A stretch of DNA of 64,000 bases from Pachyseris speciosa (lineage: Eukaryota > Cnidaria > Anthozoa > Scleractinia > Pachyseridae): NCBI GenBank assembly GCA_016490735.1, contig JAEMWC010000078.1:1428501-1492500 (forward strand), in the 5' to 3' direction. The position numbers and the translations under genes are program-made. The number at the start of each line of letters is the position of its first letter. Positions within the stretch are counted from its first letter, which is position 1. The notes below the pieces were generated by a model. The model searched no databases. It saw only the letters and a program-made list of their open reading frames with translations, and was not told where the DNA came from. Positions 20,289-27,545 of this stretch are shown here, piece by piece.

Positions 20289-22252
20289 AAGACCTTCGAA
20301 GCCATGAAAGCCGTAGAACAATATACTTATGGAACCATGCAAACACAGTTTGCCACTCAGCTTTCGACACACATCTCTATTGAAAGAAAAACTTTTTGCC
20401 CCAAGTCGGAATCGAACCAACGTTCCCCAGTTACTAGTCGGGTGTGATAACCACTACACTACCGAAGCAACCACGCTGGTAACGTGGCCACTTTAGAAAG
20501 TGAGTAGTATTGCATGTCAGCCATTCCTCGGAACATTTTTCTTTCGAGACTTTTTGTGTGTTTCCTGGCTTCTAAATTCCCTGGACGGGAATCCAACCCA
20601 GCGGTAGTGTAGTGGTTATCATGCCCGACTAGTAACTGGGGAACGTCGGTTCGATTCCAACTCGGGGCAAAAATTTTTTCTTTCAATAGAGATGTGTTTG
20701 GAGAGCTGAGTGGCAAACTGTGTTTGCATGGTTCCATAAGTATATTGTTCTACGGCTTTCATGGCTTCGAAGGTATTTACAAATATATATATCTCATTCC
20801 CATCCAGGGAATTTAGAAGCCAGGAAACAAACAAAAAGTCTCAAAAGAAAAATGTTCTGAGGAATGGCCGACGTGTGATACTACTCACTTTCTAAAGTGG
20901 CCACGTTGCCAGCGTGGTTGCTCCGGTAGTGTAGTGGTTATCACGCCCGACTAGTAACTGGGGAATGTCGGTTCGATGCCGACTTGGGGCAAAAAGTTTT
21001 TCTTTCAATAGAGATGTGTGTCGAAAGCTGAGTGGCAAACTGTGTTTGCATGGTTCCATAAGTATATTTAACAAATCGAATGTGGTTTAGCGTTGTCTAT
21101 ACTCTTATCGACAATGATATTCGTCATCACAGTGGTCAAAATGTTGTGGACTCACAAGATGCAGCCGAGTGAGTCCACAGCAAATTTTGACCCCTGTGAT
21201 GACGAAAATTGTTGTCGATAAGAGTATAGACAACGCTAAACCACATTCGATTTGTTTTTTACCACAATATCAGCGTAAAAGAAAATGTTAATTTCAGAGT
21301 GCCAGCTGAGAAAAGGCATTGCGCGACACGTTGACGTGAGCAGCGTTGTCTAGACTCTTATCGACAACGGCAAATTAGCCAATAAGATTGCGAGATTACT
21401 AGCAATTGTGGTAAAAAAGTATATAAGTATAGTGTTTTATTGCCTAATTTCCATTGCCTTTTAGAGGGAAATACCTGTTGGAAAATGCTGGAAATGGCAT
21501 AATTCCAAGCACATAGATTTATAAATTTTCTGATGGAGCATGCCCCCACAGCTCCCCTAGAGGCTCATGCCACATACAATCAGTAACACTATTCCGCATG
21601 CCAAAGCTGAGAACAGTACTTTTCTCAGTTTTCTCACAAGTTGAAAAAGATGAATTTACCTACAAATGTGGGTAAAAAAGCACGATAAAGGCTCTTTTAT
21701 TAATTTTGTTAAATAAAGAACAGAAAAAGGACTTCTCAGGTACTTTTAACATGGCCTGGTGATTTTGGCAGAATTTGTCTGAAGATTCCTCGAGATGATA
21801 CACAGATCCCAAAGGTATCCTCCATTTTCAATCCATGATTGAAAGGCAACTTTAACAAAACTGTACTTCCGTGCACATTGTACAAAGTGAAACACCGCGG
21901 CAACAAAAGAACTTGGCTTTCAACACATATTAAGTTTACAATCTCTTCATATCCCTTATCACATATGTTTTTAAATGAGGAATAAAACTCGAATAAAACC
22001 GAAGTTTCAAGCGCACAGAAGATATAGTTACAACAGCAAAGTCAGCAATATAAAATTTCAATTGAAAACTCATAGTACAATTAAAGTAATATAGCGTTCC
22101 CTCACATTCTCTTAAAATGAAGAAGAATTCAAAATTTTTTACTTACTGAAGTACATCATTTGTGCCATTATACCCTGGTTTTGGTTTCCTTGTTTTTTCA
22201 TTTTGCCAACATAACCCTTTCGTTTGTAAGCATAATGTGGTGCTTGCGCCAT
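1164..22252 (-). CDS. TBC1D20 orthologue, Rab GTPase-activating protein, nine exons
   Basis: Minus-strand gene. Coding exons: 22252-22147, 19515-19315, 15148-15068, 9325-9231, 6301-6210, 4828-4727, 3639-3498, 2494-2304 and 1401-1164. All internal junctions are AG/GT and the phases agree, giving 1248 nt (415 residues plus stop; human TBC1D20 has 403). In this family the protein is an ER/Golgi-membrane GAP for Rab1-type GTPases. The TBC domain keeps the IxxDxxR-type arginine finger (V116..D119..R122, in RQVNLDVDRS) and the YxQ glutamine finger (Y159-Q161, in HYYQ). Both lie 17 residues downstream of human R105 and Q144, so the catalytic core is colinear. Later landmarks are FALSWLITW, RLYDFF and HPLMP. 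The C-terminus is a hydrophobic anchor (about 388-410) ending in a basic/aromatic tail. Introns total about 19.8 kb and are packed with transposons. The first exon is the least certain: it rests on phase and a perfect GTAAGT donor, not on homology. Confidence 0.93.
2092..2224. repeat. minisatellite of (CAC/CAT)(CGT/CAC) triplets
   Basis: About 130 bases of imperfect 6-12 bp units built from atcacc, gtgacc, gtcacc and cagtcacc, in TBC1D20 intron 8 just beyond exon 8. It starts as a pure (ATC)n run and becomes interrupted. Confidence 0.9.
2304..2494 (-). CDS. TBC1D20 exon 8
   Basis: Encodes residues 274-337, including YVHHLLSRIPEDLP and the following helices. The acceptor is CTTTAG and the donor is GTAAGT. 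It starts in phase 0 and leaves two bases that exon 9 completes. Confidence 0.93.
2700..3050. repeat. foldback MITE, family A copy 1
   Basis: Bases 2880-2960 (containing gcgttgtccatactctta) are mirrored by 2968-3040 (containing gagtatagacaacgc). A non-palindromic shoulder (2700-2800) carries the gccgttgtcgatgagagtct block. The same two-part structure recurs in reverse orientation at 21061-21425, so this is a mobile family and not a chance hairpin. It has no coding capacity. Confidence 0.8.
3498..3639 (-). CDS. TBC1D20 exon 7
   Basis: Encodes residues 226-273 of the TBC domain: SEVGQVFALSWLITWYGHV, RLYDFF, HPLMPVYF. This is the most conserved block of the family. The acceptor ends AACAG and the donor is GTAAGT; phase 2 in, phase 0 out. 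Confidence 0.96.
4202..4334. repeat. short TIR MITE (~133 bp)
   Basis: The left end, agcctggttgttaccgagat, is mirrored at the right end, 4315-4334 (gagatcttggtaaccaggct). The interior has no coding capacity. It lies in TBC1D20 intron 6. Confidence 0.75.
4727..4828 (-). CDS. TBC1D20 exon 6
   Basis: Encodes residues 192-226: RDFMEGTMEKTTKML, then HPIIEEADPELEDF, matching the family helix that precedes the ALSW block. The acceptor ends CTAAG and the donor is GTGTGT. Phases fit both neighbours. Confidence 0.92.
5163..5990 (+). pseudogene. CR1-like LINE fragment, 3' end of reverse transcriptase
   Basis: Translation in shifting frames gives late-RT landmarks of CR1/Jockey-type LINEs: LGSWFDSRLSMATHI, RKYLSRQSTEALVHAFITSR, then ARLIFREP, LHWLPI and, near 5670-5780, an LWNALPL-like block and FKGKLKTHLFRRAFE. 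Frameshifts and stops break the frame several times. It is a 5'-truncated dead copy in TBC1D20 intron 5, and everything upstream of the thumb region is missing. Confidence 0.8.
6210..6301 (-). CDS. TBC1D20 exon 5
   Basis: Encodes residues 162-192, GYHDVAVTLLLVVGED and the following EQLSLHQLR helix. It comes directly after the catalytic YYQ of exon 4, as in other TBC1D20 proteins. The acceptor is TTTCCTAG and the donor GTAAAA. Confidence 0.95.
6635..7010. repeat. TIR MITE (~376 bp)
   Basis: The terminal inverted repeat actgtaaaagctctattaag (6635 onward) is mirrored by cttaatagagcttttacggt (6991-7010). Further ataagcccc blocks repeat inside in both orientations. No coding capacity. Confidence 0.82.
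7113..8833. mobile_element. foldback element of ~1.7 kb
   Basis: Two arms of about 750 bp (7113-7866 and 8093-8833) are inverted copies with scattered substitutions and small indels. They begin ggccgaggactgccactaag and end with its complement. The central 226 bases hold repeated ggctcggtggctcgcc motifs. The paired small ORFs at 7406-7594 and 8259-8537 are the same arm read on opposite strands, not genes. The element occupies most of TBC1D20 intron 4. Confidence 0.85.
9231..9325 (-). CDS. TBC1D20 exon 4 (glutamine finger)
   Basis: Encodes residues 130-161: MRASKRRSLQEQLVRVIMRV, then LTRNEDLHYYQ. The terminal YYQ carries the catalytic glutamine of dual-finger TBC GAPs. The acceptor is CAAATAG and the donor GTAAAT. 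Confidence 0.95.
9835..10366 (+). repeat. dispersed repeat copy interrupted by Copia
   Basis: Segments here recur at 15725-16480. Examples are tcagaggtgtgtgatatccc followed by acttgagttattcaacaaaa, and cttgcaaacattcgtataga. The repeat stops exactly at the TG of the Copia LTR at 10367, which fixes the insertion point. No coding evidence. Confidence 0.7.
10367..10656 (+). repeat. Copia 5' LTR
   Basis: Starts TGTTAG and ends CTAACA, a perfect 6-bp terminal inverted repeat with canonical TG..CA. The 5' edge is confirmed by related repeats at 16100 and 16400, which continue past this point without the LTR. The tattatataaaa-like AT-rich stretch near 10555 could be the TATA region. No second LTR copy was found. 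Confidence 0.85.
10657..10670 (+). promoter_or_regulatory. Copia primer-binding site (initiator tRNA-Met anticodon arm)
   Basis: ggttatgggcccag directly abuts the LTR. It is complementary to the anticodon stem-loop of eukaryotic initiator tRNA-Met, the half-tRNA primer known for Drosophila copia. This also shows that an ORF read back to 10633 does not begin at the true Gag start. Confidence 0.8.
10671..11434 (+). pseudogene. Copia Gag with CCHC zinc knuckle
   Basis: The N-terminal part reads FDGDESRYELWEVKFLGYM. After a frameshift near 10950 it resumes with DGLLVAMTLKGLP and ends in the nucleocapsid knuckle CFKCERKGHKSLDC (C-x2-C-x4-H-x4-C) at about 11308-11349. No good in-frame ATG follows the primer site, so the start is probably damaged. 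Confidence 0.82.
11451..12029 (+). pseudogene. Copia protease and GAG-pre-integrase
   Basis: A 192-codon open stretch. LLLDTGATSHI near residues 36-46 is the retroviral-type aspartic protease active site. MEWHKIMGHCNFNDLQKL near the C-terminus is the GAG-pre-integrase H..H motif. It ends in a stop just before the integrase core. Confidence 0.85.
12030..12690 (+). pseudogene. Copia integrase core
   Basis: HCDLAGP and FIDDYTG (12130-12210) lie in one frame. After a stop near 12225 the frame moves to IWSDNRTEFMS and HQNGTVERARRSLFNMARCL. The DDE acidic residues are visible (D of HCDLAGP, D of SDNRTEF, E of TVERA). SDNRTEF carries R where the family usually has G. It ends QKGVFPSG with a frameshift to the next segment. 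Confidence 0.85.
12690..13607 (+). pseudogene. Copia linker and reverse transcriptase, N-terminal part
   Basis: Integrase-linker end, then RVVMEQNTE and other acidic linker sequence, then RT: KWQKAMGEEITAL, GGKWVFAVK, CYVAKGYSQ, DYQETFVPV, HQMDVKTAYLN and KSLYGLKQSGRNWN. The metal-binding D of MDVKTAYL is kept. Usual family residues are changed in places (YQETFVPV for the usual Y.ETF.PV). The frame is lost after RNWN at about 13540. Confidence 0.88.
13541..13771 (+). pseudogene. Copia reverse transcriptase, catalytic C motif remnant
   Basis: Continues RT in another frame: ADPCVYI, then VILIVWVNDIIISAN, where the family catalytic motif is YVDD. Here the second aspartate is N and the tyrosine is W, so the copy is catalytically dead. 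The coding match fades near 13700. Confidence 0.75.
13772..14044. other. unassigned intronic sequence
   Basis: AT-rich intron sequence between the Copia breakpoint and the RecQ-like remnant. No ORF, repeat pair or motif is recognised. Confidence 0.4.
14045..14330 (-). pseudogene. RecQ-like DEAD/H helicase fragment
   Basis: Minus-strand translation with one frameshift gives GKDVFA, then FGKSLIFHVFPHMVN (Walker A tail and following helix), then VTPLIAIIKDQVEQLNTLG, the motif Ia region of RecQ-type helicases. The Walker A start is changed (LSNT in place of LPTG). A related fragment is at 39523-39840. Such fragments are probably cargo or remnants of repeats, not a host helicase gene. Confidence 0.65.
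15068..15148 (-). CDS. TBC1D20 exon 3 (arginine finger)
   Basis: Encodes residues 103-130: KYWRQVNLDVDRSYRRFPP. D119 and R122 form the IxxDxxR-type motif that supplies the catalytic arginine. The acceptor used is the CCAG upstream of AGATGAAG; it is the only one tried that keeps phase with exon 2. The donor is GTAGGT. Confidence 0.92.
15725..16480 (+). repeat. dispersed repeat, two partial tandem segments
   Basis: 15725-16160 matches the sequence that Copia interrupts at 9835-10366. Then 16320-16480 repeats the 16020-16160 block (gaacttgcaaacattcgtat region, with cacacggcagtccat-like text upstream) with about 10-15 percent difference. No coding evidence. Confidence 0.65.
16819..17135. repeat. 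TIR MITE (~317 bp)
   Basis: The left end, aagccgtggctacacgaacg, with at least 60 bp following, is mirrored by the right end finishing cgtgtagccgcggctt. A second inverted block, gtgtagccacc / ggtggctacac, lies inside. No coding capacity. It is in TBC1D20 intron 2. Confidence 0.82.
17375..19018 (-). mobile_element. hAT-type transposon remnant (~1.64 kb)
   Basis: The ends are cagggctcaaagttta (17375-17390) and its exact complement at 19003-19018. Both are flanked by agtat (17370-17374 and 19019-19023). CAGGG termini are typical of hAT elements. The interior minus strand codes for a zinc-finger segment of the kind attached to hAT transposases (18195-18380). No DDE or hAT dimerisation region is left, so it is an internally deleted copy. 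Confidence 0.72.
18195..18380 (-). pseudogene. TTF/BED-like zinc-finger segment of a hAT transposase
   Basis: The minus strand reads FQRAWLKKFEWLEW, then LMRCKYCKAFP and a later Cys. The F-x2-x-W-x4-F-W-L spacing followed by CxxC resembles the zinc finger of hAT-derived ZNF862/ZMYM-like proteins. It lies between matching hAT-type ends. About 60 codons survive. Confidence 0.55.
19315..19515 (-). CDS. TBC1D20 exon 2
   Basis: Encodes residues 36-103, starting SEARLRGKIRRITDALEADP and continuing with KELAILPDGLITGDLRSKVW and KLLNVN, the start of the TBC domain fold. The acceptor is CTTCCACAG and the donor GTAAAT. It joins exon 1 in phase 1. Confidence 0.95.
20214..20285. repeat. (TA)n microsatellite
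   Basis: About 36 uninterrupted TA dinucleotides at the junction with the tRNA-derived palindrome. Ile/Tyr-repeat ORFs crossing it are artefacts. Confidence 0.98.
20398..20468 (-). tRNA. tRNA-like repeat core, likely pseudogene
   Basis: Seventy-one bases with A-box-like tagtgtagtggttatca and B-box ggttcgattcc. A 7-bp acceptor pairing forms only with many G-T pairs. The anticodon position reads AGT (Thr) in loop CTAGTAA, but the stem has a mismatch. A repeat-borne tRNA relic is more likely than a functional gene. Confidence 0.5.
20598..20668 (+). tRNA. tRNA-like repeat core, likely pseudogene
   Basis: Second copy of the same tRNA-like core, with the same AGT anticodon-position loop. The acceptor 5' strand (ccagcgg) no longer pairs fully with the 3' end, so this copy is more decayed. 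Confidence 0.45.
20920..20990 (+). tRNA. tRNA-like repeat core, best-preserved copy
   Basis: Third copy. The acceptor gctccgg can pair with the ttggggc end (G-T pairs included). A box and B box (ggttcgatgcc) are present. The anticodon position is AGT. Shared flanking sequence ties it to the repeat, not to an independent tRNA gene. Confidence 0.5.
21061..21425. repeat. foldback MITE, family A copy 2
   Basis: Near-perfect inverted arms: cgaatgtggtttagcgttgt (21068 onward) against its complement ending near 21255, around a ttgtggactcac centre. These are followed by the gttgtctagactcttatcga and ggcaaattag shoulder. It is the 2700-3050 element in reverse orientation. Confidence 0.82.
22147..22252 (-). 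CDS. TBC1D20 exon 1 (predicted start)
   Basis: ATG at 22252-22250 opens MAQAPHYAYKRKGYVGKM and 17 more codons, then a consensus GTAAGT donor. The single leftover base joins exon 2 in frame (codon A|TG). This N-terminal part is poorly conserved in the family, so the call rests on the open frame, donor and phase. An alternative upstream first exon cannot be excluded. Confidence 0.65.
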
Positions 22253-23459
22253 GTTGTCAAGCTAGGTGATTTCCGACCCGTGATCAATTCAAAACAAGTC
22301 TTAAGTCACATGAAAACTCATATCCACGGCATTTTTGTCATTTTCCAGAGAGTGTTATTCAATTTTCATCGTGAAATTGGCGAAAATCACTCAATATAAA
22401 ACGACAACATCGACTTCCATTTTGCTTCCTCCTCACGTTGATAACCGCTGGTTAGCATAAACAGGCTCATGTTTGGAAACGGGGCGGGGGGGGGGGGGGG
22501 GGAGGGGTCTATACGGACTATAAGGTCATAAGGCAGGACTTTCAAAACGAAGGGGGCCGTAAGAAATACAAAGAAATACAAACTGAATAGAAGGCGGTAA
22601 GAGGCATAATAGGCAGCGGTAAACCGCCGGTAACTGCTGCGATCAGGATGGGCTCCTGCATGGATAGGGTATGGTTTTTGTTTTTCCAAGCGAGTCTGCC
22701 CTAATCAGGGTGTGGACCTGCAAGACCGTCATCAAATATTTAAAAATCGGAAATCGGAAACATTAATTTTATCTGTTAGCAGCTCTTCAGTAGGTTGTAG
22801 TCCGGTTAAGTCCCCTGGCCACTGTTGTAAATTATCCCCGAAAAACCTGGTGGGGAGAGGATAATTAAGTATTCATGTATTGTATTCCTATGGTTGATAT
22901 CCCATGTAGTTTCATAACTTAAAAAACTCATTAATAATTCATGAAAGAAAATTTGTCTTTATATCTTATAAAGACACGGCTAAGTTTTACATGCGATTTT
23001 CTAGGCCAAAATTACCCAGAATCTAAATTGTAGAGTAAGAATGGATAGATTTACAGTAAAGCTTTTTAAGCCATTTAATAAATTTGCAATTCGTGTTTTA
23101 TCAAGTCCTAAAACGCTCCGCTGTGCCAGTCGTGTTTTAAACTTGATAAAACACTCCTGCTCATTTACTAAACATTACTGAACAATAATATGAACCCTCA
23201 AGATTCTGGGTGGTACATTTACAAATAATTGCCTAGTTATCAGGCTTCTCGGCAATTCCTAACACATTTCCTCCCTTAGTTTTGAAATCATTGTTATTTC
23301 TTTGAAAGTCTCAATTATTGCCAGTAGATTATAATTTTGAGTATTCTCAGATGTTCTCAAAGACTTCAAGATGTGAATTTAAGAAAATTTGCATCTTAGA
23401 ATATTGGTGGTTAAAATTCCATGACCTTGTCCAAACACTAGCATCACACTACAGTAAAT

Positions 23460-23605
23460 GGTGGAATCCATGTAACTGAATGGGCCAAAAAATGAAACTT
23501 CGTGGAAACTCAATGGAATTCCATGGGAGTCCATGAAACCCTATGAAAACTCCATGGCATACCCACAGAATTTCATGGACTTCAGTGGAATTCCTCTAAT
23601 CCATG
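23460..23605. repeat. ccatgga-rich degenerate repeat patch
   Basis: Within about 145 bases the motif (t)ccatg(g)a or its complement occurs some ten times in both orientations: aatccatg, ttccatgggagtccatga, aactccatggc, ttcatggac, tccatgg. No ORF crosses it. Confidence 0.6.
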
Positions 23606-24636
23606 GTGTCATTTTGCGTTGAGACTGGATTTATCAATACTGCAACATAGAAACAACTCTATACAATGGTGACTCTCACACACATGCTGCACAGAAAAGA
23701 ATATAACTTATAAGCAAAATTTGCACAAGGAACTATTCTTAACAAAACAAAAGGAAAAAATCTACAACCAATGGCTTGCTGAATTAAACATTACTGTCAA
23801 AAGTTTGAGAATAATCATAGCAACCATCAAAATTATCACCCTTCAACACAACAACAATTTGTACAGGAAGTTTAGCGAAAAACAAAATGCATGGTAGTTA
23901 ATATCAATACTATTTACACATTCCAGTATTTTCTAAAGGCCAATAGTCATCAGTCTTACCATGCAAGGAATAATCAAGACATGCAGTCACATTTTTAATG
24001 ATGATATTCAACTAGTAAGAAAATCAGATGACATTTATCTCCAAACATCTAGGTATTTCCAAGTCATTTGCCAGTTAAACAAACTCAAACCACATTTATG
24101 TCAATTGCTTTTCTATAAATGCTTTGTAACAAGCCATAATTTTAACTTGTTAACTCAAAAATTTAGATTGAATGAGAGGAGAGGCACTGAGGTTAAGATA
24201 AACATGTCACACTTGATGAAAAGATTGACGATGCAAGGTTTCTGCATTGTGTGATCTAATCATTCACATAAAATCATCATACTGCAAACTAAAGAACAAC
24301 ATAACACATACACTGAGGGAACATCCACATTTTTCTCAAGATACCATCACAAAATTCTAAAAAGCATTAAGGCTCACATTATTTTGTGTTTCAAGACTCA
24401 ACTCATAGTTTACTTTTCTGTGAGCATGTTACTTAAGGGATTTATGTACTTCAACCATGGATAAGGCTTAACAACAAATGACACCAGCATATTTATCTAA
24501 CAACCCACAGGCATGATCCTTATGTGTATCGACCAAAAGGCTTTTAATATTGTTTTAGGCAAGGTTTGGATCTTTGGAAAGGAGGTGCTTTCACACTCAC
24601 AAATTCTTTACCTTGGCAACAAAAAGGACACCTTTA

Positions 24637-24945
24637 CAGGGTTCATACTCTTTTTTGGACTAAAAATTCAAGGACTTTTCAAGGACATTCCAGGGCACAA
24701 TTCCAATTTTTCAAGCACTCCATACAGTAACAAATGCCATTAGAATGTGATACTAGATGATCGGGTTTAAGGGATAACTGCCAGATTTGTTCAAGTTTAA
24801 GTCTTTTCTAGTTCTTCCACTAAGTGGAAACAGTCAAACAGCAAATTTCAAGGTTTTCAAGGACCCAGTGTACTTTTCACGGACTTTCAAGGCCTTGAAT
24901 TTTGATTTTCAAATTCAAGGACTTTCAAGGTGCGTGCAAACCCTG
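24637..24945. repeat. hAT-like MITE (~309 bp)
   Basis: The ends cagggttcatac and gtgcaaaccctg are inverted repeats with CAGGG termini, flanked on both sides by ccttta (24631-24636 and 24946-24951). The subterminal sequence is full of ttcaaggac / gtccttgaa motifs. No coding capacity. Confidence 0.75.
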
Positions 24946-25756
24946 CCTTTAGTTTCCATATATTTACAAGTTAAAGGAGACTAACAAGTCGATGCAATAC
25001 CCAGTAATTAGAATGTTTATAACAGTGACTTTATTAGGTGTCACTCCACTTAGAACTACAGGACCAATCTTATACCAGAGACACTATAATACATGAAAGT
25101 AACAGTACTGTCAGTTGCATAGTTCTGAGTGACCACATGATGAAGACACAGTCTGACGAGGTCTCTGATGGTGTATGAATCATGGAATGTTCTATAAATG
25201 AAAATCTAAGCTAGCTTACAGGAAAACAGCACTGTGTGTGTCCAAAAGCTTAGCGTATCTGATTTAGAATTGTTTTCCTCTCTGGTCATCCAGGACTTCC
25301 TACAGATGGTTGCGAATCCAAAAGCACATCAACAGAAGCAAAGATATATTACCAATGCAACAATACGGTGTTAATTTTGGTCCTCCATTTCCAACTCTCG
25401 CCAACATGCTAACTGTTAAGCTTAAGCTTACTGTTACTGCAAAATTAATGTTTGATCGCGTTGTTTCTTAATTTTCCGACTAGTGTACGCAAATAAAATT
25501 ATATTTATTTCCGCACCAAGTGCAACCTAGGGAAATTAAAACAATCATTAAAATCTGCCACAATACTAACGTTCCTATCCTACAGTGTATTAGTAATATG
25601 AGCTTAGCTTTTTAACTTCCGCGTATGCTCCTTTCTAAAGAATTAGACTACAAATTTTTAATGTCGTGAAGATTAAAAAAGTGATTGAAAGCATGGATAT
25701 TTCCAAACTTTTGTGTTCTCGTGACTCTCTTTCCTCCCCTGTCTCCATCTCCTTGT

Positions 25757-26215
25757 CTACATTCGGCGGAACACGCCAAGCTGCCTTCTGCAATTTGGGC
25801 AGGAATGGACGGCGTCTTGCATGGCATCAATACAGAAGGGAATCAAACAACACCCTGCCCAACAACCGACCAAAATCAGCCCTCCACAAGCCAGCCAAGC
25901 CAGTGTTCCTGGGGAATAGGTAACGGACGTGACTATAGTGGCTGAGCAGAACGGACACACCATAGAGACGGGCGATTCGCCGTACATCGCATTCCCAATA
26001 ACAACGGTGGTCGGCTGTTGTTGAATAACAGTAGTTGTTGTGTGTTGCGCACCAACTGGCGGAGGAGGCCCATAACCTTGTGGTGGGGGATATCCTGGCT
26101 GTGCCGGTGGGTAGCCTTGTTGAGGCGGAGGGTATCCAGGTTGAGTAGGATAAGCGGATTGACCAACTGGAGGTGGATAACCAGGATGGCTGTACGGGGG
26201 TGGCTTGTCAGACAT
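25757..26215 (-). CDS. LITAF-domain protein (LITAF/CDIP1-like)
   Basis: Single-exon ORF of 152 residues. Family members are zinc-binding monotopic proteins on the cytosolic face of late endosomes/lysosomes that link to ESCRT and ubiquitin-ligase machinery. Residues 5-8 are PPPY, a WW-domain (NEDD4-type) docking motif, and 10-53 are a PGYPPP-type proline/tyrosine/glutamine repeat. Residues 84-152 form the LITAF domain: CPFC (87-90), a hydrophobic membrane-embedded stretch (about 104-129, with GCWAGCC and IPFCID) and CPNC (139-142); the two CxxC knuckles bind zinc. It ends GVFRRM. The start is the ATG at 26215 (MSDKPPPY); no ATG extends the frame upstream, although a TTG-led frame runs to 26239. 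Human LITAF has 161 residues, so the gene looks complete. It is transcribed in the same direction as TBC1D20, 3.5 kb away, with no sign of coupling. Confidence 0.93.
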   Translation of the reverse strand: MSDKPPPYSHPGYPPPVGQSAYPTQPGYPPPQQGYPPAQPGYPPPQGYGPPPPVGAQHTTTTVIQQQPTTVVIGNAMYGESPVSMVCPFCSATIVTSVTYSPGTLAWLACGGLILVGCWAGCCLIPFCIDAMQDAVHSCPNCRRQLGVFRRM

Positions 26216-27545
26216 CTTGGATTCTTCGATTGTAAGCAACTGCAGCAGCTGCTTAGTTGCTATTCAAGGCTTTCACGACGGCTCTAGGTCTTCAGAAGTC
26301 TGAAAAACGAACATCAGGTTTAGCGGAAGACCACGTCTTTCAAAATAAGATTTAAAAACGCCCAAATTTAGTAAATAATGCCATTACACATACCTCTACC
26401 TTCCCTTAGGAAAAGACACTTTCGAGATTTGCTATGTCATGTGACTCCAATCTCTCACGTACGTAAGAGCGTATGTCACTTGTTTCCAACACAACAGCGA
26501 TACAGCAGAAAAATATGGATTGGCAAACTGGACTACAAACAAATGACATTTAACGGTTCCTGCAGAGGAATGTCGAACTCTTAGAATGAGAAAACAACAA
26601 CATACGCTATAGTGCTATTCTTTACCTATTGAAGCTCATTGTAACATTGAAACGATCTTTTATTAAGAGGCAGTCCCGCTAAAAGCGGTCCTCTCGACTT
26701 GGCGACCAAAAAAAGTTTTCCTTTCTTTTTTAACCATGAAAAGGGTTTGGTACACATGTTTAAAAAATGCTAAAATTATTTTCCAATTCCTTATTTTTGC
26801 GCCGCCACAGGCCCAAATTGAATTTTGGCTCACCTGCCCGAATTGATAGCGATCGAAAGTGTAAATTGCACAGATTTTGTCAAGCGCGCAAATCTAGCTC
26901 ACTGAATTCTATTTCGCTACAAGTTACAAGGTGTTTCAGTTAGTTCACAGACAAAATATAGAAACTTGCAAAAAAATCTTACGCATTCCAGCGTCATTAG
27001 AAGACACCCTTCTCTTGAGCCTTAATTTGCACTCAAAAGTTTGGTCTAAATCGTGATAAAAAAACCACATCAGAGCAAAGTCTATACTCCAATGAACTGG
27101 TATATTGCTTCAAACCGGCGGGTATCACCTTAGCTTCCACACACCACGAGTTCAAAATTGACGAAAATCAATGTGTTTACATAATTATCGTTGGTGTCAA
27201 AGCTCATTTGGATAATTCTAAAAATTGGCGTAAAGATATTTTTTACCGTTCAGATTCTTTTACTGGCCTTCTAAACAATGGATCTTAACTTCCTTTAATG
27301 ATTGTATGCAATAGAAATCTTGTGTTGTGGTAAAACGTTGCATAAAGACCCATAAACGTGATCAGTCTTTATGGCTTGCGAGACCCACAAAGTAAACATT
27401 GGCGGTTGTATAAATTTCGTTAATTCACGTTGTAAACCATTTGATGGAAAATATCAAATTCTAAAGTTAAAGTTTTGCAATTTGGTAATTGTAGACATTA
27501 TATGCATCTTGAGGGGTCATACAAACATAAAATACATTACAGTAT
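26216..27545. other. LITAF 5' flank and intergenic
   Basis: Upstream of the LITAF ATG the minus strand has a likely 5' UTR with a CAGCTGCTGCAG run near 26240-26255. The rest is AT-rich with no recognised exon, repeat pair or RNA gene. Confidence 0.4.

Larger units (their letters stand above)
20286..21066. mobile_element. palindromic cluster of tRNA-derived repeats
   Basis: Three tRNA-like cores lie in one palindrome: one on the minus strand (20398-20468) and two on the plus strand (20598-20668, 20920-20990). The outer blocks caaagtttgccactcagctttcgacacac / gagatgtgt...gagtggcaaactgtgtttgc and the gtggccactttagaaagtgagtag block recur in both orientations. It lies in TBC1D20 intron 1 next to the (TA)n tract. 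The arrangement fits SINE-like units that multiplied and inverted locally. Confidence 0.75.
22253..25756. other. intergenic, TBC1D20 5' flank to LITAF 3' flank
   Basis: No protein-coding exon is recognised. It holds the presumed TBC1D20 promoter side (22253-22480), a G-homopolymer tract at 22481-22507, a ccatgga-rich patch at 23460-23605, a hAT MITE at 24637-24945 and otherwise AT-rich unique-looking sequence. No clear TATA box or CpG-rich promoter stands out. Confidence 0.5.

Noticed and set aside
22387..22689. 100-codon minus ORF starting near the poly-G tract
   Set aside because: The poly-Pro run is the G homopolymer read in reverse. The rest has no domain and lies in the TBC1D20 5' flank.
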